This document shows, piece by piece, positions 36,093 to 45,746 of a DNA stretch of 64,000 bases. Source of the stretch: CAVYXZ01 sp963772595 (GTDB taxonomy: Bacteria; Chloroflexota; Anaerolineae; Aggregatilineales; Phototrophicaceae); contig CAVYXZ010000008.1 in NCBI GenBank assembly GCA_963772595.1, positions 124,001 through 188,000 of the forward strand. Reading direction: 5' to 3'. A model generated the notes under the pieces. It was given only the letters and a program-made list of their open reading frames with translations. It had not been told where the DNA came from and did not search any database. Numbering within the stretch: position 1 is the first letter of the stretch; every line of letters begins with the position of its first letter. Position numbers and translations under genes: made by a program.

Positions 36093-39000
36093 TTACGTGC
36101 CTTCCGTCCCGGTCGCCGTCGGACTTGGGGTGTAGGTCGCGGTGGGGGACGGCGTCTCACTGGGGAGTGGAGTCGCCGTTGGCTCCAGTGTTGGCGTGCC
36201 GGTCGGCAAATTCGTTGCGGTTGCGGTCGGAGCCACCGTTGGTGGCAGCACCGCTTCGGTCGTCTCTGGCGACAGCGTTTCGGTTGGCAGCGGTGTCGCG
36301 CTCGGCTCGACCTCCTGCACCTCTTCCGTCACTTCTGGATTAGTCACCACCGGCGTCACCTCCGGTTTGACCTCCTCGGTCGTCTCTGGGGCCAGCGTTT
36401 CAGTCGGTAGCAGAGTCACACTCGGCTCGATCATCGGCGTCGGCGCGGTCCAGGCGTTGTCCACACCTACCATATCAATCGACCAGCGGTCTGCCGAGGC
36501 GGTGGCAATCCAGGCGAAGCGCAGCGTCACGATCTGACCGCTGTAGGCGCTCAGGTTGACCAGCGTCTCCGCCCAGTCCTCTGAAGGCTGCACGATAGCC
36601 ACTGTCTGCCAGTCGCCGCCATTCACCTGCGCCTGCACCACTGCCTGCGATCCGCTGCTCACCAGCTTCGAGTAGAAGACCAGACGCGGGGTAGCCGATG
36701 TACTCAGATCAATGGGCTGCATCCAGGTCAGGAGGCTGGTGCCGTCTGCGACCGCATTCACGCGCCAGCCCAGGCCGACATCGCCCATACGTCCGGCCTC
36801 GCTGAGGGTCCACAGACCGTCCACCTGCCAGTGGATCGCGCCAGTGTCCAGCGTATCCAGCAGCGGCGGTACAGCAGCTTGCAGCGGCTCGGTCGTGGCC
36901 GTCAGCAGCAGCGTTTCTGTCGGCTGCACAAGTTCCTCCGTCAATTCCGGTGCCAGTGTGGGCGTAGCCATCACCAGCGCGGCGCCCACCGGCGCGGGGC
37001 TGCTCAAGTTCTGGCAGGTCGTCCCGCCCACGGTGCCCGCCAGATCAGGCCGGGCCTGCACCACGATGTTATCGACATGAACATCCGGGATGCCGTCGGC
37101 GGGCTGCGGCTTAAGTTCCAACCGCATATTACTCCATTGCGCTGTTGTTACACCCCATATGGCGAACTGCTGTAAGTCCGACTGTCCGGCAGCCAGGTCG
37201 AAGTCACAGGTGATGACCTCATTCCAGCCGCTGTCATGCAGCATGAACTGGGCGACTTTAGCGGCTGATCCGGTGTTCGCCAGATCGACGAGCAGTTCAA
37301 CCGGGGTGTTGGGAGCCAGACCGTAGAACAGGTCCTGGAACAGACCACCATCGCCGCCACCCGCGCGCCGCTTGGTGTAGAGCGTCGAATCCGGTGCCCA
37401 GACGTCGATGTCGCCCCAGCGGGTCCAGTCGCCCTCACCGCCGGAGAAGTCGCCATTGCGCACCAGATTGACATTGCCCGGCGCATTGTCCGCCGGTGGC
37501 GCGGTGCAGACCGTCACCGGATAGCTGGCCGACGGGTGGTAGTAGACCTGCACGTTGTCCATCACGATGTCGGGAATGTCGTCCGGTGGTCCCGGATTGG
37601 TCTCCAGGCGGATGTCGCTCCACGTGGTTGTGGTCTCCGCTTGCAGGGTGAAGGTTTGCAGCGGCGTGTTGGGGAAGACGGCGAAGTTGCACACGCGCGC
37701 ATCGTCCCAACTCTGGCCGTCACTGAGTACCACCTGCACCGTTTTCACGACATTGCTGGTGTTGCCGAGTTGCAGCGAGACCTCCATCGGTGCGCCAGCG
37801 GGCAGCGTGTGGAAGAGGTTCTGGTAGACGCCACCGCTGCCGACTGCGTAGCGTTTCTTGAAGTAGAGTTCCGGCGTGGGCGACCAGCCATCGACGATAC
37901 CCCAGATGACCCACTGCTTGTTGCCGTCCGCGAAGTCGCCGTTGCGGACCATATTCTGATCGCTTGGCGCGGCTTGCATGGTCGGCGAGGTACAGGTCGT
38001 CGTGCTGATGCCCTGACCCGGTGCGTACTGGACGTTGAGATTGTCCATCAGCACGTCCGGGTAGCCGTCGGAGGTCGTTTCCTCGACCGTCACCGTCAGG
38101 GTATCGAACAGGCTCGGACTCAGGCCGCTCATGGTGAAGCTTTGCAGCGGGCTGGCCTGGGTGACGGTAAAGGTGCAGTCGAGGCCGGTGCCGCGTGTGC
38201 TGTCGCTCAGGCGGATCAGCACGTCTTTGTTGAAGCCGCCGTTGTTGCCCAAATCGACGCTGACAGAGAAGGGGGTGCCAGCCGGGACGTTGGTCTGACC
38301 GGTACTCTGCCAGAAGCCGCCCGGTGCGCTGTTATCCAGGCGTTTGAACTGCATGGTGCCGTCCGGTGCCCAGGCGTCCAGCGGTCCGTAGAAGGTCCAG
38401 TCGTTCACCTCGGCGCTGAAGTCCCCGTTGGTGACCAGATTGCCGGCAGCGGCAGTCGTGGTCGCGGGTACTTCGGCACTGAAGCGGCTCGTCAGGTCAT
38501 TTTGCTGGATGTATATATAACCATGTGTCGGGGTGAAGGTCCGCACGACAAAGTAGTAAGTCGTGCCTTCCGTCAGACCGTTGACCGTACACTCGGTCGT
38601 TTCTTTACCCCCTGTCTGGCAGCCGGATGAGTATGGACCACCGGAGCTTGTGCTGTAGAGCACCTCGTAGTAGCCGCCGTCGCCGGTGTAGGCAATCGGT
38701 GACCAACTGAGGCTGACGCTGTTGAGTGTGGTGCCAGTAATCTGAATGTTCGTCGGTGGGACAGTCTGTGTATCCGCCCAACCTGGGGTCTGCAAGTTCA
38801 GGAAGCTGATGACGTCAGCATTGCTGCTTTCGAGCATGTTGTAGTGCAGGTCCATCAAATTCAGGCAGGTGAGATTGGTCAGCGATTTCGGAATCTCGCC
38901 GCTGAGCTGATTCATGCCCAGCTCGAAGAAACCAACGCTGCACCCAAGATTCCCCAACTCTGCCGGGATTTCGCCGCTGAGTTGGTTTTGGCTCAAGCGT

Positions 39001-40633
39001 AGTTGAAATAACTGGTTGAGTTGGCCCAGTGCCGCTGGAATCTCGCCGCTCAGGTGGTTGCCTGTCAGGTTCAATTCGTACAGATTGCCGAGGTTGCCCA
39101 GTTGTGACGGGATAGGTCCATCCAGATCATTGTTGTTGAGCAGCAGGTGGGATAGGCCGCTGACGCTGCCCAACTGCCAGGGAATGTTGCCCGTCAGGTT
39201 ATTGTCGTTCAGGATCAGGCCAGTCAGCGGAAGATTGGCTAATTCCGCCGGAATCTCGCCATCGAGATTGTTTTGTTGGAGTTCCAGGCTGCCCAGCAAT
39301 TCCATGGATCCAAGCTCAACAGGGATTTCCCCGCTCAGGCTGTTCTGACTTCAAATTCAGGGCGATCAGGTTATCGAGATTGCCCAGTTCTGGTGGGATT
39401 TCACCGCTCAAGTTGTTGTTTGGCAGGTCCAGTTGGACCAATCGTGTCAGATTGGCAAGTTCAGATGGCAGCGTACCATTGAGATTGTTGTCATTCAGAG
39501 ACAGATAGGTTACATGCCCGAACTCACACGTAACGCGCGTCCAACTACAGGGATCATTGCTCACCAGCCAGCCGCTGTTATTGGTCCAATTATCGCCGCC
39601 GGTGCTGGTGTAGAGTGCGGCCAGGGCCTCACACTCGCTGCCAGGAATGCTCGACACATTGACGCACATGCTGATGGTCTGCTTGACTTCCGCGCTGGCC
39701 GCGCTGGTCAGGTCATTCTGCTGGACGGCGTGCGCCGGGGTGAAAGTCTGCACCACGGCTGCGGCCACGTCTGAATAGGTGCCCTGGCCCTGAGCGTTCA
39801 AGACACGCAGCGGCATAATCCGGGCGTTAGGGGCGATCCCGGCAATGCCGATACCGTTGTCGGCGTTGGCCGCGATGATGCCGGATACGCCGCAGCCGTG
39901 GCCGTAATCGTCCTGCGGTGTGTCGTCGTCATCGACAAAATCGTAACCGGACAGAATCCGCCCCTGGAGATCGGGATGATCGGCACAGACTCCGCTGTCG
40001 ATCACCGCCACCGTCACCATTGGGGCATCGGCGGGCAGTTCTAGCCAGGCTTCCGGTGCACCAATCACCGGCAGCGCCCACTGTTCAGCGTAACGCGGGT
40101 CGCTGGTGGGCACGTCGATTTGGGCGTGAACGAAATAATCCGGCTCGCTGGCGGCCAGGGCAGAAGATGGCGGCAGGCTCTCGACCGCGTTCGGGACCGC
40201 GACCACGACCGTATTCAGCGCGTCAATCTGCTGGCTGACCGTTCCGCCAAGCGCCTGAAGGTAGGCTTCGCGCGCTGCCTGGCTGGCTGAGGGATCAAAG
40301 CGGATAATCACCTGGTTGGGCACCGGCTCGGAATCCGCCGGGAGTTCTGCCGGTTCCATCGTGGGCAGGTAAGGCTCGAACTCCGGGATCTGGTGTCTGG
40401 TCTGCGCCGCCGGGGCGCTCACGTTCTGCTGGGCCGGGGCCGACTGCGCGGTCGGCGGCAGAGTCGGGTTGGCTGCTGTCTCTGTCTTGAGTGTGGGCAA
40501 TATGGCGACAGTCGGCAGCGCCGGATCATTCTGCGACGCGGGCACCGCCGCGATGACGAAAGTAAGCATCAGAATAATCTCAACTGCCAGACCGGAATCC
40601 CAGCAGTTTGAGGACAGGTGATTTCTTAAACAA
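36093..40633 (-). CDS. Secreted chimera: truncated S8 protease-LRR-Fn3-three NGDF modules-MAM-like-Pro/Thr tail (interrupted)
   Basis: From the 5' end: a signal-type segment (LMLTFVIAAVPA), a prodomain ('NQVIIRFD') and the first half of a subtilisin-like domain with Asp in 'VAVIDSGVCADHPDL' and His in 'YGHGCGVSGII'. The Ser/GTSMA half is absent: the text jumps at 'SDVAAAV' to a copy of an Fn3 end (VVQTFTPAH...QQNDLTS). Next come an LRR N-cap, about nine plant-type LRRs (39560-38800), an intact Fn3 (38760-38460), three NGDF modules (38440-37030), a MAM-like domain and a PTET-rich tail. An extra base at 39348 splits the LRRs. The TTG 40633 start (AAGGGGGAAG upstream, MFKKSPVLK) needs a further one-base shift near 40585; otherwise the frame is open to 40716. 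Probably a surface binding protein without protease activity. Confidence 0.75.
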
Positions 40634-40849
40634 GGTGCTTCCCCCTTGACCCGGACAGCGCCGGGTACCGGTCGAACGGGTGTGGAGAATGGCGTGCTAA
40701 CAACCTTAACGCCCATTCTCTAAGTATGAATATAACACAACTCTTTCGCAATGATTCTCTGACATTCAGGCTGAGTTTCGGGTGACATTGTTACTCTCTG
40801 GCGCGCCATACGCGCTTGTCATCTGTCCCGTCAGCGGCTAAAGTCAAGC

Positions 40850-41971
40850 ATGAATGCAGCCAGTCTAGAGGCCCAAATGGCGGATAATCTGCCTCACAAC
40901 GAGTACCTGCCGGGGGATGCGCTGGAACGGCTTTCCCAACTGCCTGCGCAGAGTGTGGACCTGATTTTTGCCGATCCGCCCTACAACTTGCAGTTGAAGG
41001 CCGAACTCTGGCGACCTAACCTGACGCGGGTGGACGCGGTCGATGATGCCTGGGATCAGTTCGCCAGCTTTACCGACTACGACAACTTCACCCGGCAATG
41101 GTTGGGCGCGGCCCGCTGTGTCATGCGCGAGACGGCCACGATCTGGGTCTCCGGCACCTATCACAATATCTTCCGTGTAGGGGCTATCATGCAGGATCTG
41201 GGCTTCTGGATCCTCAACACGGTGAGCTGGTTCAAGGTGAATGCGACGCCCAACTTCGGCGGCACACGCCTGAAAAACGACGTGGAGTTCGTCATCTGGG
41301 CCAAGAAATCCGAAAGCAGCCGATACACCTTTCAGCATCAGGTGATGAAGCAGTTCAACGACTTCGCGCCCGGCAAGCAGCTTGGCTCGGTCTGGAAGAT
41401 CAACGCGACTGGCGGCAGCGAGCGCTTGCGCGATGGGAACGGCAAAAAGCAGCATTCGACTCAGAAACCGGTGGAACTGTTGAAGCGCATTATCCTCGCC
41501 AGCAGCAGTCCGGGCGACATCGTGCTGGATCCCTTCCTGGGCAGCGGTACGACGGCGGCGGTGGCGAAGCTACTCCGGCGGGGCTGGATCGGCATCGAAC
41601 GCGATTCAGCTTATATCCAACTGGCCCAGGATCGTATCGACGAGGTGATTCCGCTGGCGGCGGATGATCCCCTGATCGCTATCCCCGAAAAACCTCTGCG
41701 TGTGCCCTTTGCCGACCTGCTGACAGCGGGAGATTTGCAGCCGGGCGATAAGCTCTACCTGGATCAGCCGCCGTGCGAGGCCGTGATTCTGACCGGGGGC
41801 CGCCTGCAAGTGGGCGATCAGCGTGGGTCGATCCACCGGCTGGGCGCGGCGCTCAAAGGCACGCCTTCCTGCAACGGCTGGAAGCACTGGTTCTACAAAG
41901 ATAGCTCCGGCGACCTGCATCTTATCGACGATTTGCGAGCCGCCTATCGTGCCCGGCTCAAGCGGTCCTGA
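40850..41971 (+). CDS. CcrM-like adenine-specific DNA methyltransferase
   Basis: The 373-residue protein closely follows the CcrM/M.HinfI pattern (beta-class N6-adenine methyltransferase): motif IV 'DLIFADPPYNLQLKAELWRP', 'RVDAVDDAWDQFASF', 'WVSGTYHNIFRVGAIMQDLGFW', 'KQHSTQKPVELLKRI' and the SAM motif 'VLDPFLGSGTTAAVAKLL'. The C-terminal ~85 residues ('LTAGDLQPGDKLYL' to 'DLHLIDDLRAAY') match the RAMA-type domain CcrM uses for DNA binding. Predicted target GANTC, by family. No restriction endonuclease is adjacent, so it is probably an orphan methylase with a regulatory or replication role. It overlaps the following acetyltransferase start by one base. Confidence 0.88.
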   Translation: MNAASLEAQMADNLPHNEYLPGDALERLSQLPAQSVDLIFADPPYNLQLKAELWRPNLTRVDAVDDAWDQFASFTDYDNFTRQWLGAARCVMRETATIWVSGTYHNIFRVGAIMQDLGFWILNTVSWFKVNATPNFGGTRLKNDVEFVIWAKKSESSRYTFQHQVMKQFNDFAPGKQLGSVWKINATGGSERLRDGNGKKQHSTQKPVELLKRIILASSSPGDIVLDPFLGSGTTAAVAKLLRRGWIGIERDSAYIQLAQDRIDEVIPLAADDPLIAIPEKPLRVPFADLLTAGDLQPGDKLYLDQPPCEAVILTGGRLQVGDQRGSIHRLGAALKGTPSCNGWKHWFYKDSSGDLHLIDDLRAAYRARLKRS

Positions 41972-42525
41972 TGGAACTCCTCACCGAGCGGCTGCGGCTG
42001 CGTGAACTGCGTGCGGCGGATTGGCCCGCGGTGCTGGCCTATCAGAGCCAGCCGGACTATTTGCGTTTCTATCATTGGACCGAACGCAGCCCGGAAGCTG
42101 TGCAGGCCTTTCTCGACATGTTCCTGAAACAGCAGGCAGAACAGCCGCGCCGGAAGTTCATGCTGGGTGTTGAACTGAGGTCCAGCGGCGAGTTGATCGG
42201 TATCTGCGGTATCCGCCAGGAAGAGGCGGGGGCGAAAGTAGCTGAGATCGGCTATGAACTATCCCCGCAGCACTGGGGCCAGGGTTACGCCAGCGAAGCA
42301 GCCCGCCGGGTCGTCGAACACGGCTTCGATACGATGGACCTGCATCGCATCGCGGCGGACTGTATGGCGGACAATCACGCTTCGGCACACGTCCTGGAGA
42401 AACTGGGCATGACGCTGGAAGGCCGTCTGCACGAAGCGGAGCATTTCAAGGGCCGCTGGTGGGATGTGCTGCTCTACGCCCTGCTGGAGCCGGAGTGGCG
42501 CGCGCATCAGGCTGCAAGTTCTTAG
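41971..42525 (+). CDS. GNAT family N-acetyltransferase (RimJ/RimL type)
   Basis: The 184-residue protein starts 'LLTERLRLRELRAADWPAV' and has the acetyl-CoA motif 'SPQHWGQGYASEAARRVV' and the terminal 'NHASAHVLEKLGMTLEGRL'. Its ATG shares its A with the TGA of the methyltransferase, so it is translationally coupled to it. It could acetylate a ribosomal protein or a small amine; pairing with the DNA methylase does not by itself suggest a substrate. Its last bases overlap the convergent DUF1858 gene by four. Confidence 0.88.
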   Translation: MELLTERLRLRELRAADWPAVLAYQSQPDYLRFYHWTERSPEAVQAFLDMFLKQQAEQPRRKFMLGVELRSSGELIGICGIRQEEAGAKVAEIGYELSPQHWGQGYASEAARRVVEHGFDTMDLHRIAADCMADNHASAHVLEKLGMTLEGRLHEAEHFKGRWWDVLLYALLEPEWRAHQAASS

Positions 42526-42743
42526 GTTTCGATCTGCCCGGTAGCCCGGCGCAGGATCTCGATAAACTCGTCCAGCGGTACGCCGTGTACACGGGCCGCC
42601 CACTCGACCGTGAGCGCCTTGGTGAGCATTCTGCGCAGCGAGTAGCGCCCGACCCGTTGGACCCCGAAGACCTCCATCACATCGGCAATGTCGCCATAGG
42701 TTTCCAGGATGCTGGACACGCGGGTATCCTTGGTGATTTCCAT
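42522..42743 (-). CDS. DUF1858 domain protein
   Basis: The start at ATG 42743 is preceded by GGAG; the longer open frame upstream belongs to the neighbouring gene's shadow. The 73-residue product begins 'MEITKDTRVSSILETYGDIADVM' and contains 'FGVQRVGRYSLRRML', the DUF1858 core. In this family the small helical domain often accompanies nitrogen-oxide or redox-stress proteins such as ScdA-like iron repair factors. The conserved Cys of many members is absent here ('GVQRVGR'). It is last in the putative operon cupin - membrane protein - DUF1858. Confidence 0.8.
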   Translation of the reverse strand: MEITKDTRVSSILETYGDIADVMEVFGVQRVGRYSLRRMLTKALTVEWAARVHGVPLDEFIEILRRATGQIET

Positions 42744-42763
42744 GTCGTTTTGCTCCAATATGG

Positions 42764-43990
42764 TCAATGAACGGATTCTGAGAAGGCTGAGCTGCGCTCG
42801 GCCAGGGTGATACGGTCGAGACCAGCGCGCGCAATCTGCCACAACTGCACGACGATGGGCAGCATGGAGATAAACCACAAGGCATAGGCCGCGCCGTGCA
42901 GGATGGCCCGCGACTCGCCGAGGAAAATGCCCGCCCACAGTAATATACCGCCCAGATGCACTGTAATCAGGCTTAGCCAACTGCCGCCAAGCTGCGGCGG
43001 CGAATCAGGCAGGAAATTGCGCCGGAACAGATAGGGAATGAGCGCATAGCCGACCTGAAGCATCCAGCCGTAGATCAAGGCCTGCGGCGCATTTTGCTCG
43101 ATGCCTGCCCCAGGAAAGCCCGGCACTTTCAGGAGGATCAGCGGCGCGACCAGGACCGGGGCTAAAATCCACACATAGGCCGTCACCAGATGCAGGATAC
43201 CGGGCGTTTTTAGTTTGGGGTCGCCGATCAGCGGCTTGACGACGTTCAGCAGCAGCCAGATGGTCGCGCTCAGGTGCAGGATCAGGCCGGGTACGGTGAA
43301 GAGGCTCAGCCCGGTCCAGGGGCCGAGGACCAGCCCCAGCGCGCCCAGGGTCATCATCCAGAAGATGGGCGTTAGCGAACGCGGCCAGGCCAGCGGTCGC
43401 CCGGCAAAACCAGGATACAGATCGACCAGCAGTCCGGCAAAGACCAACGACATGAAGCCCCAGTTATTGGCGTGAATGTGAACTTCAAGCGGGACCTTAA
43501 TTTGAAGTCCGACGCTCCAGCCCTGCCACAATCCCGTGCCCACGATGATGCCGAGCAGCAGATAGGCCAGGCCCGCGATATAGAACTTGCGGCTGGCAGG
43601 TGGCTGACCGCCGGCTTTTGTGGGGCGCATCTGTCGCAGTTGCAGCAGGAGCGTGACCGCCGCAATCAGGATGCCGAGTCCCCCGGCGGTGATGAGTACC
43701 GGATTGACCAGGGGAATGCCGATCAACAGCATCAGCAGGCCCAGGTTGAGGGCCAGCCAGGTATCCCAACGGGTGCCGGGACGGGGCAGACCGCTGCGTA
43801 AAGCGACCAGCAGCGGCAGCAGGCCAAATATGAATTCGGTCAGCGCGCCCAGCGTGATGAAATGGATTCGCAGCCAGGGCTGCCCGGCGAAGCCGGACAA
43901 AATATCCAGGTGGATCAGGGAAGAATCCAACGCGCCCAGCAGCGCCAGCGAGAAATACAGGATGGTCATCATGAAAAACGGGTTGAACAT
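42764..43990 (-). CDS. Polytopic heme-copper oxidase-like/NnrS-like membrane protein
   Basis: The 408-residue protein has about 10-12 membrane helices. Conserved-looking His residues lie in or next to helices: 'WLRIHFITLGALTEFIFG', 'EVHIHANNWGFMSLVFAG', 'GLILHLSATIW', 'GILHLVTAYVW' and 'ITVHLGGILLW'. The 'IHxxxxGxxT' and 'H-x-H-x-N-x-W-G-F' patterns resemble heme-copper oxidase subunit I-like and NnrS-type proteins that bind heme or copper and are linked to nitric oxide. It is not a proven oxidase: the Tyr-His crosslink and proton channel cannot be recognised. Between cupin and DUF1858 genes, controlled probably by the divergent Crp-type gene. Confidence 0.7.
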   Translation of the reverse strand: MFNPFFMMTILYFSLALLGALDSSLIHLDILSGFAGQPWLRIHFITLGALTEFIFGLLPLLVALRSGLPRPGTRWDTWLALNLGLLMLLIGIPLVNPVLITAGGLGILIAAVTLLLQLRQMRPTKAGGQPPASRKFYIAGLAYLLLGIIVGTGLWQGWSVGLQIKVPLEVHIHANNWGFMSLVFAGLLVDLYPGFAGRPLAWPRSLTPIFWMMTLGALGLVLGPWTGLSLFTVPGLILHLSATIWLLLNVVKPLIGDPKLKTPGILHLVTAYVWILAPVLVAPLILLKVPGFPGAGIEQNAPQALIYGWMLQVGYALIPYLFRRNFLPDSPPQLGGSWLSLITVHLGGILLWAGIFLGESRAILHGAAYALWFISMLPIVVQLWQIARAGLDRITLAERSSAFSESVH

Positions 43991-44020
43991 CGGGTCTCCT
44001 TGTGAGATTGATCTGTATGG

Positions 44021-44317
44021 CTAATTTTCGCGGGTGCCCAGAAAGACCAGGCGCGTTTCGGCTTGCACACCGCGTACCGCGCCATCGGGCATGGTCACGA
44101 AGACACCCGGTTTCAATTCGACCCGTTCATCATTCACGGTCATCCAGCCGCTGCCTTCAATGACGAAATAGACGGATGCCTGCGCGGGATGTGACGGGAT
44201 GCTTTGCCCCGGTTCCAGCCCGACCAGCACCGCTTTCATCTTGTCCGTTTCGAGCAGCACCTGGGGCTGTGGACCCTCAACGCCGTAAACGACTTCGTCT
44301 TGCCAGTCAGTTGCCAT
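44021..44317 (-). CDS. Cupin domain protein
   Basis: ATG 44317 gives 98 residues with AAGGA at eight-base spacing; longer starts upstream overlap the promoter region. The conserved cupin strands are visible: 'GLEPGQSIPSHPAQASVYFVIEG' (first motif, with His but reduced ligands), 'GWMTVNDERVELKPGVFV' and 'PDGAVRGVQAETRLVFL'. The usual second motif His is missing, so metal binding may be weak. Such small cupins often sense or bind a ligand. It is the first gene of the unit with the membrane protein and DUF1858. Confidence 0.85.
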   Translation of the reverse strand: MATDWQDEVVYGVEGPQPQVLLETDKMKAVLVGLEPGQSIPSHPAQASVYFVIEGSGWMTVNDERVELKPGVFVTMPDGAVRGVQAETRLVFLGTREN

Positions 44318-44569
44318 TCCACCCATCCTTTTCCACATACACGATCCAAAAGCGTCGATCAACGGCCTGCTGGCGACCATTTCGCACGCAGTACTTGTTG
44401 CAGTCATAGACTGATTTGTGGCAGGTGTTGATCACGCACAGCATCAGCCTATACCGGATGCTGCGGCCCGTCTTCGACTTTTGTCGAATTTGTGCCCGGC
44501 TTGCATGAGTGTCCCAATCGGATCACAATAGCAGGCCTTGCGACCCCTAACTCAGGAAATGATTGCGGT

Positions 44570-45262
44570 ATGTCCGAAACCGGCGCAGAAGAGGCTCTTC
44601 GTAAACTGTTGGCCGCCGTGCCCTACATGACCGAAGACGATGGCGATCTGATCGAAGCGATTGCTGAGCAGGCTGTCCAACGGCGCTATGACAGCGGGCA
44701 GGTGGTCTTTCTGGAGGGTGAAAACAACGATGCCCTGTATGTGGTCCAGCAGGGTTGGTTGAAAGCCGTGAAGACCTCAAACGATGGGCGCGAGGTGGTC
44801 CTGCACTTTATTGGTCCGGGGGAAGGCTTCAATACCGTTAGCGTGTTCGTCGAAGGTGCAAATCCCGCGACGGTGATTGCGCTGGAGCCGGTCGTGCTGT
44901 GGATGATTCCGCGCGAGGCCGTGCTGCATCTGCTGGACACGCACCCCAGGATGGCACGCCGGATTATTCAGGAAATGGCTGAGCACATTCAACGTCTGGT
45001 GGCGACGGTTGAAGACCTCTCGCTGCGCAGTATCGAGGCGCGGCTGGCCCGCTATCTGCTGGAGGAATCAGCAGATGCATTGATGCAGCGGCCCCGTTGG
45101 GCGACCCAGGCCGAACTGGCGAACCGGTTGGGGACTGTCCCGGATGTCTTGCATCGCGCGCTGCACAACCTGGTCAAAGCGGATCTGATCCAGGTCGAGC
45201 GCCACCAGATTCAAATTCTGGATCGTGCTGGGTTGGAAGACCGGGCGCAGCTCGATAAGTAA
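44570..45262 (+). CDS. Crp/Fnr family transcriptional regulator
   Basis: The start at ATG 44570 gives 230 residues. An N-terminal cyclic-nucleotide-binding-like barrel (~residues 35-120: 'YDSGQVVFLEGENNDALYVVQQGWLKAVK', 'GPGEGFNTVSVFVEG') precedes a C-terminal winged helix ('WATQAELANRLGTVPDVLHRALHNLVKADLI'). No cysteine is present in the product, so it cannot carry an Fnr iron-sulfur cluster; it is more like Crp or Dnr. It is divergent from the cupin/membrane protein/DUF1858 unit across ~250 bases and is likely to control it. Confidence 0.88.
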   Translation: MSETGAEEALRKLLAAVPYMTEDDGDLIEAIAEQAVQRRYDSGQVVFLEGENNDALYVVQQGWLKAVKTSNDGREVVLHFIGPGEGFNTVSVFVEGANPATVIALEPVVLWMIPREAVLHLLDTHPRMARRIIQEMAEHIQRLVATVEDLSLRSIEARLARYLLEESADALMQRPRWATQAELANRLGTVPDVLHRALHNLVKADLIQVERHQIQILDRAGLEDRAQLDK

Positions 45263-45324
45263 GGCAGGTCCCCGAACCAGCCGCCGCAGCCAGCCCGGAG
45301 ACCTGTGTGAGTAGGAGCCGCACA

Positions 45325-45648
45325 CTACGGGCGGCATCGGGTGAGTACCTCCATGATATTCTGCACCACCTTCACAAAAAACGTGGCATTGATCCCTGTG
45401 GGCGGAGCAACAGCATCAGTCTTCGGGTAGACCCAGGCCGGCAGCGTTTCGAAGCAGCGTGTTCCAGCGAGCGCGATCCGCAGGTGGTGCGCCGTGTCCT
45501 CGATATACATCGTGTAGGTCTGGCCTTCGATTTCCTGGTTGCCGGTCACAATGGTCGCATCCGTCATCTGCCCAAGCGCAATACTGGCAAACACCAGCAG
45601 GCCGGAGATGACCCCAAGCAGTGTGGTCAACCGCAGCAGCAAGGCCAT
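45325..45648 (-). CDS. Hypothetical secreted or membrane-anchored protein
   Basis: The start at ATG 45648 follows GGAGGAAGG, a strong ribosome site. The 107-residue product has a hydrophobic N-terminus (residues ~2-25, 'LLLRLTTLLGVISGLLVFASI') that could be a signal peptide or anchor. A short beta-rich region follows ('TIVTGNQEIEGQTYTMYIED') and two Cys near the middle and end (C65-like and C104-like) could form a disulfide. I do not recognise a family. It lies alone between the Crp gene and the first LuxR-type regulator. Confidence 0.6.
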   Translation of the reverse strand: MALLLRLTTLLGVISGLLVFASIALGQMTDATIVTGNQEIEGQTYTMYIEDTAHHLRIALAGTRCFETLPAWVYPKTDAVAPPTGINATFFVKVVQNIMEVLTRCRP

Positions 45649-45746
45649 GCCTTCCTCCCTTGATCCTGTTATCAAGATCAAGCCTAAGGTTGAGGCAGGC
45701 AGGTTGTCTTCTAACTGAGGTTATAGATCAGGGTTCAGTTTGGGGT

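Noticed and set aside
44318..44569. Possible Crp/Fnr binding site (GTTGATCACGC) between cupin and crp
   Set aside because: The half-sites fit neither TGTGA-N6-TCACA nor TTGAT-N4-ATCAA well enough to call.
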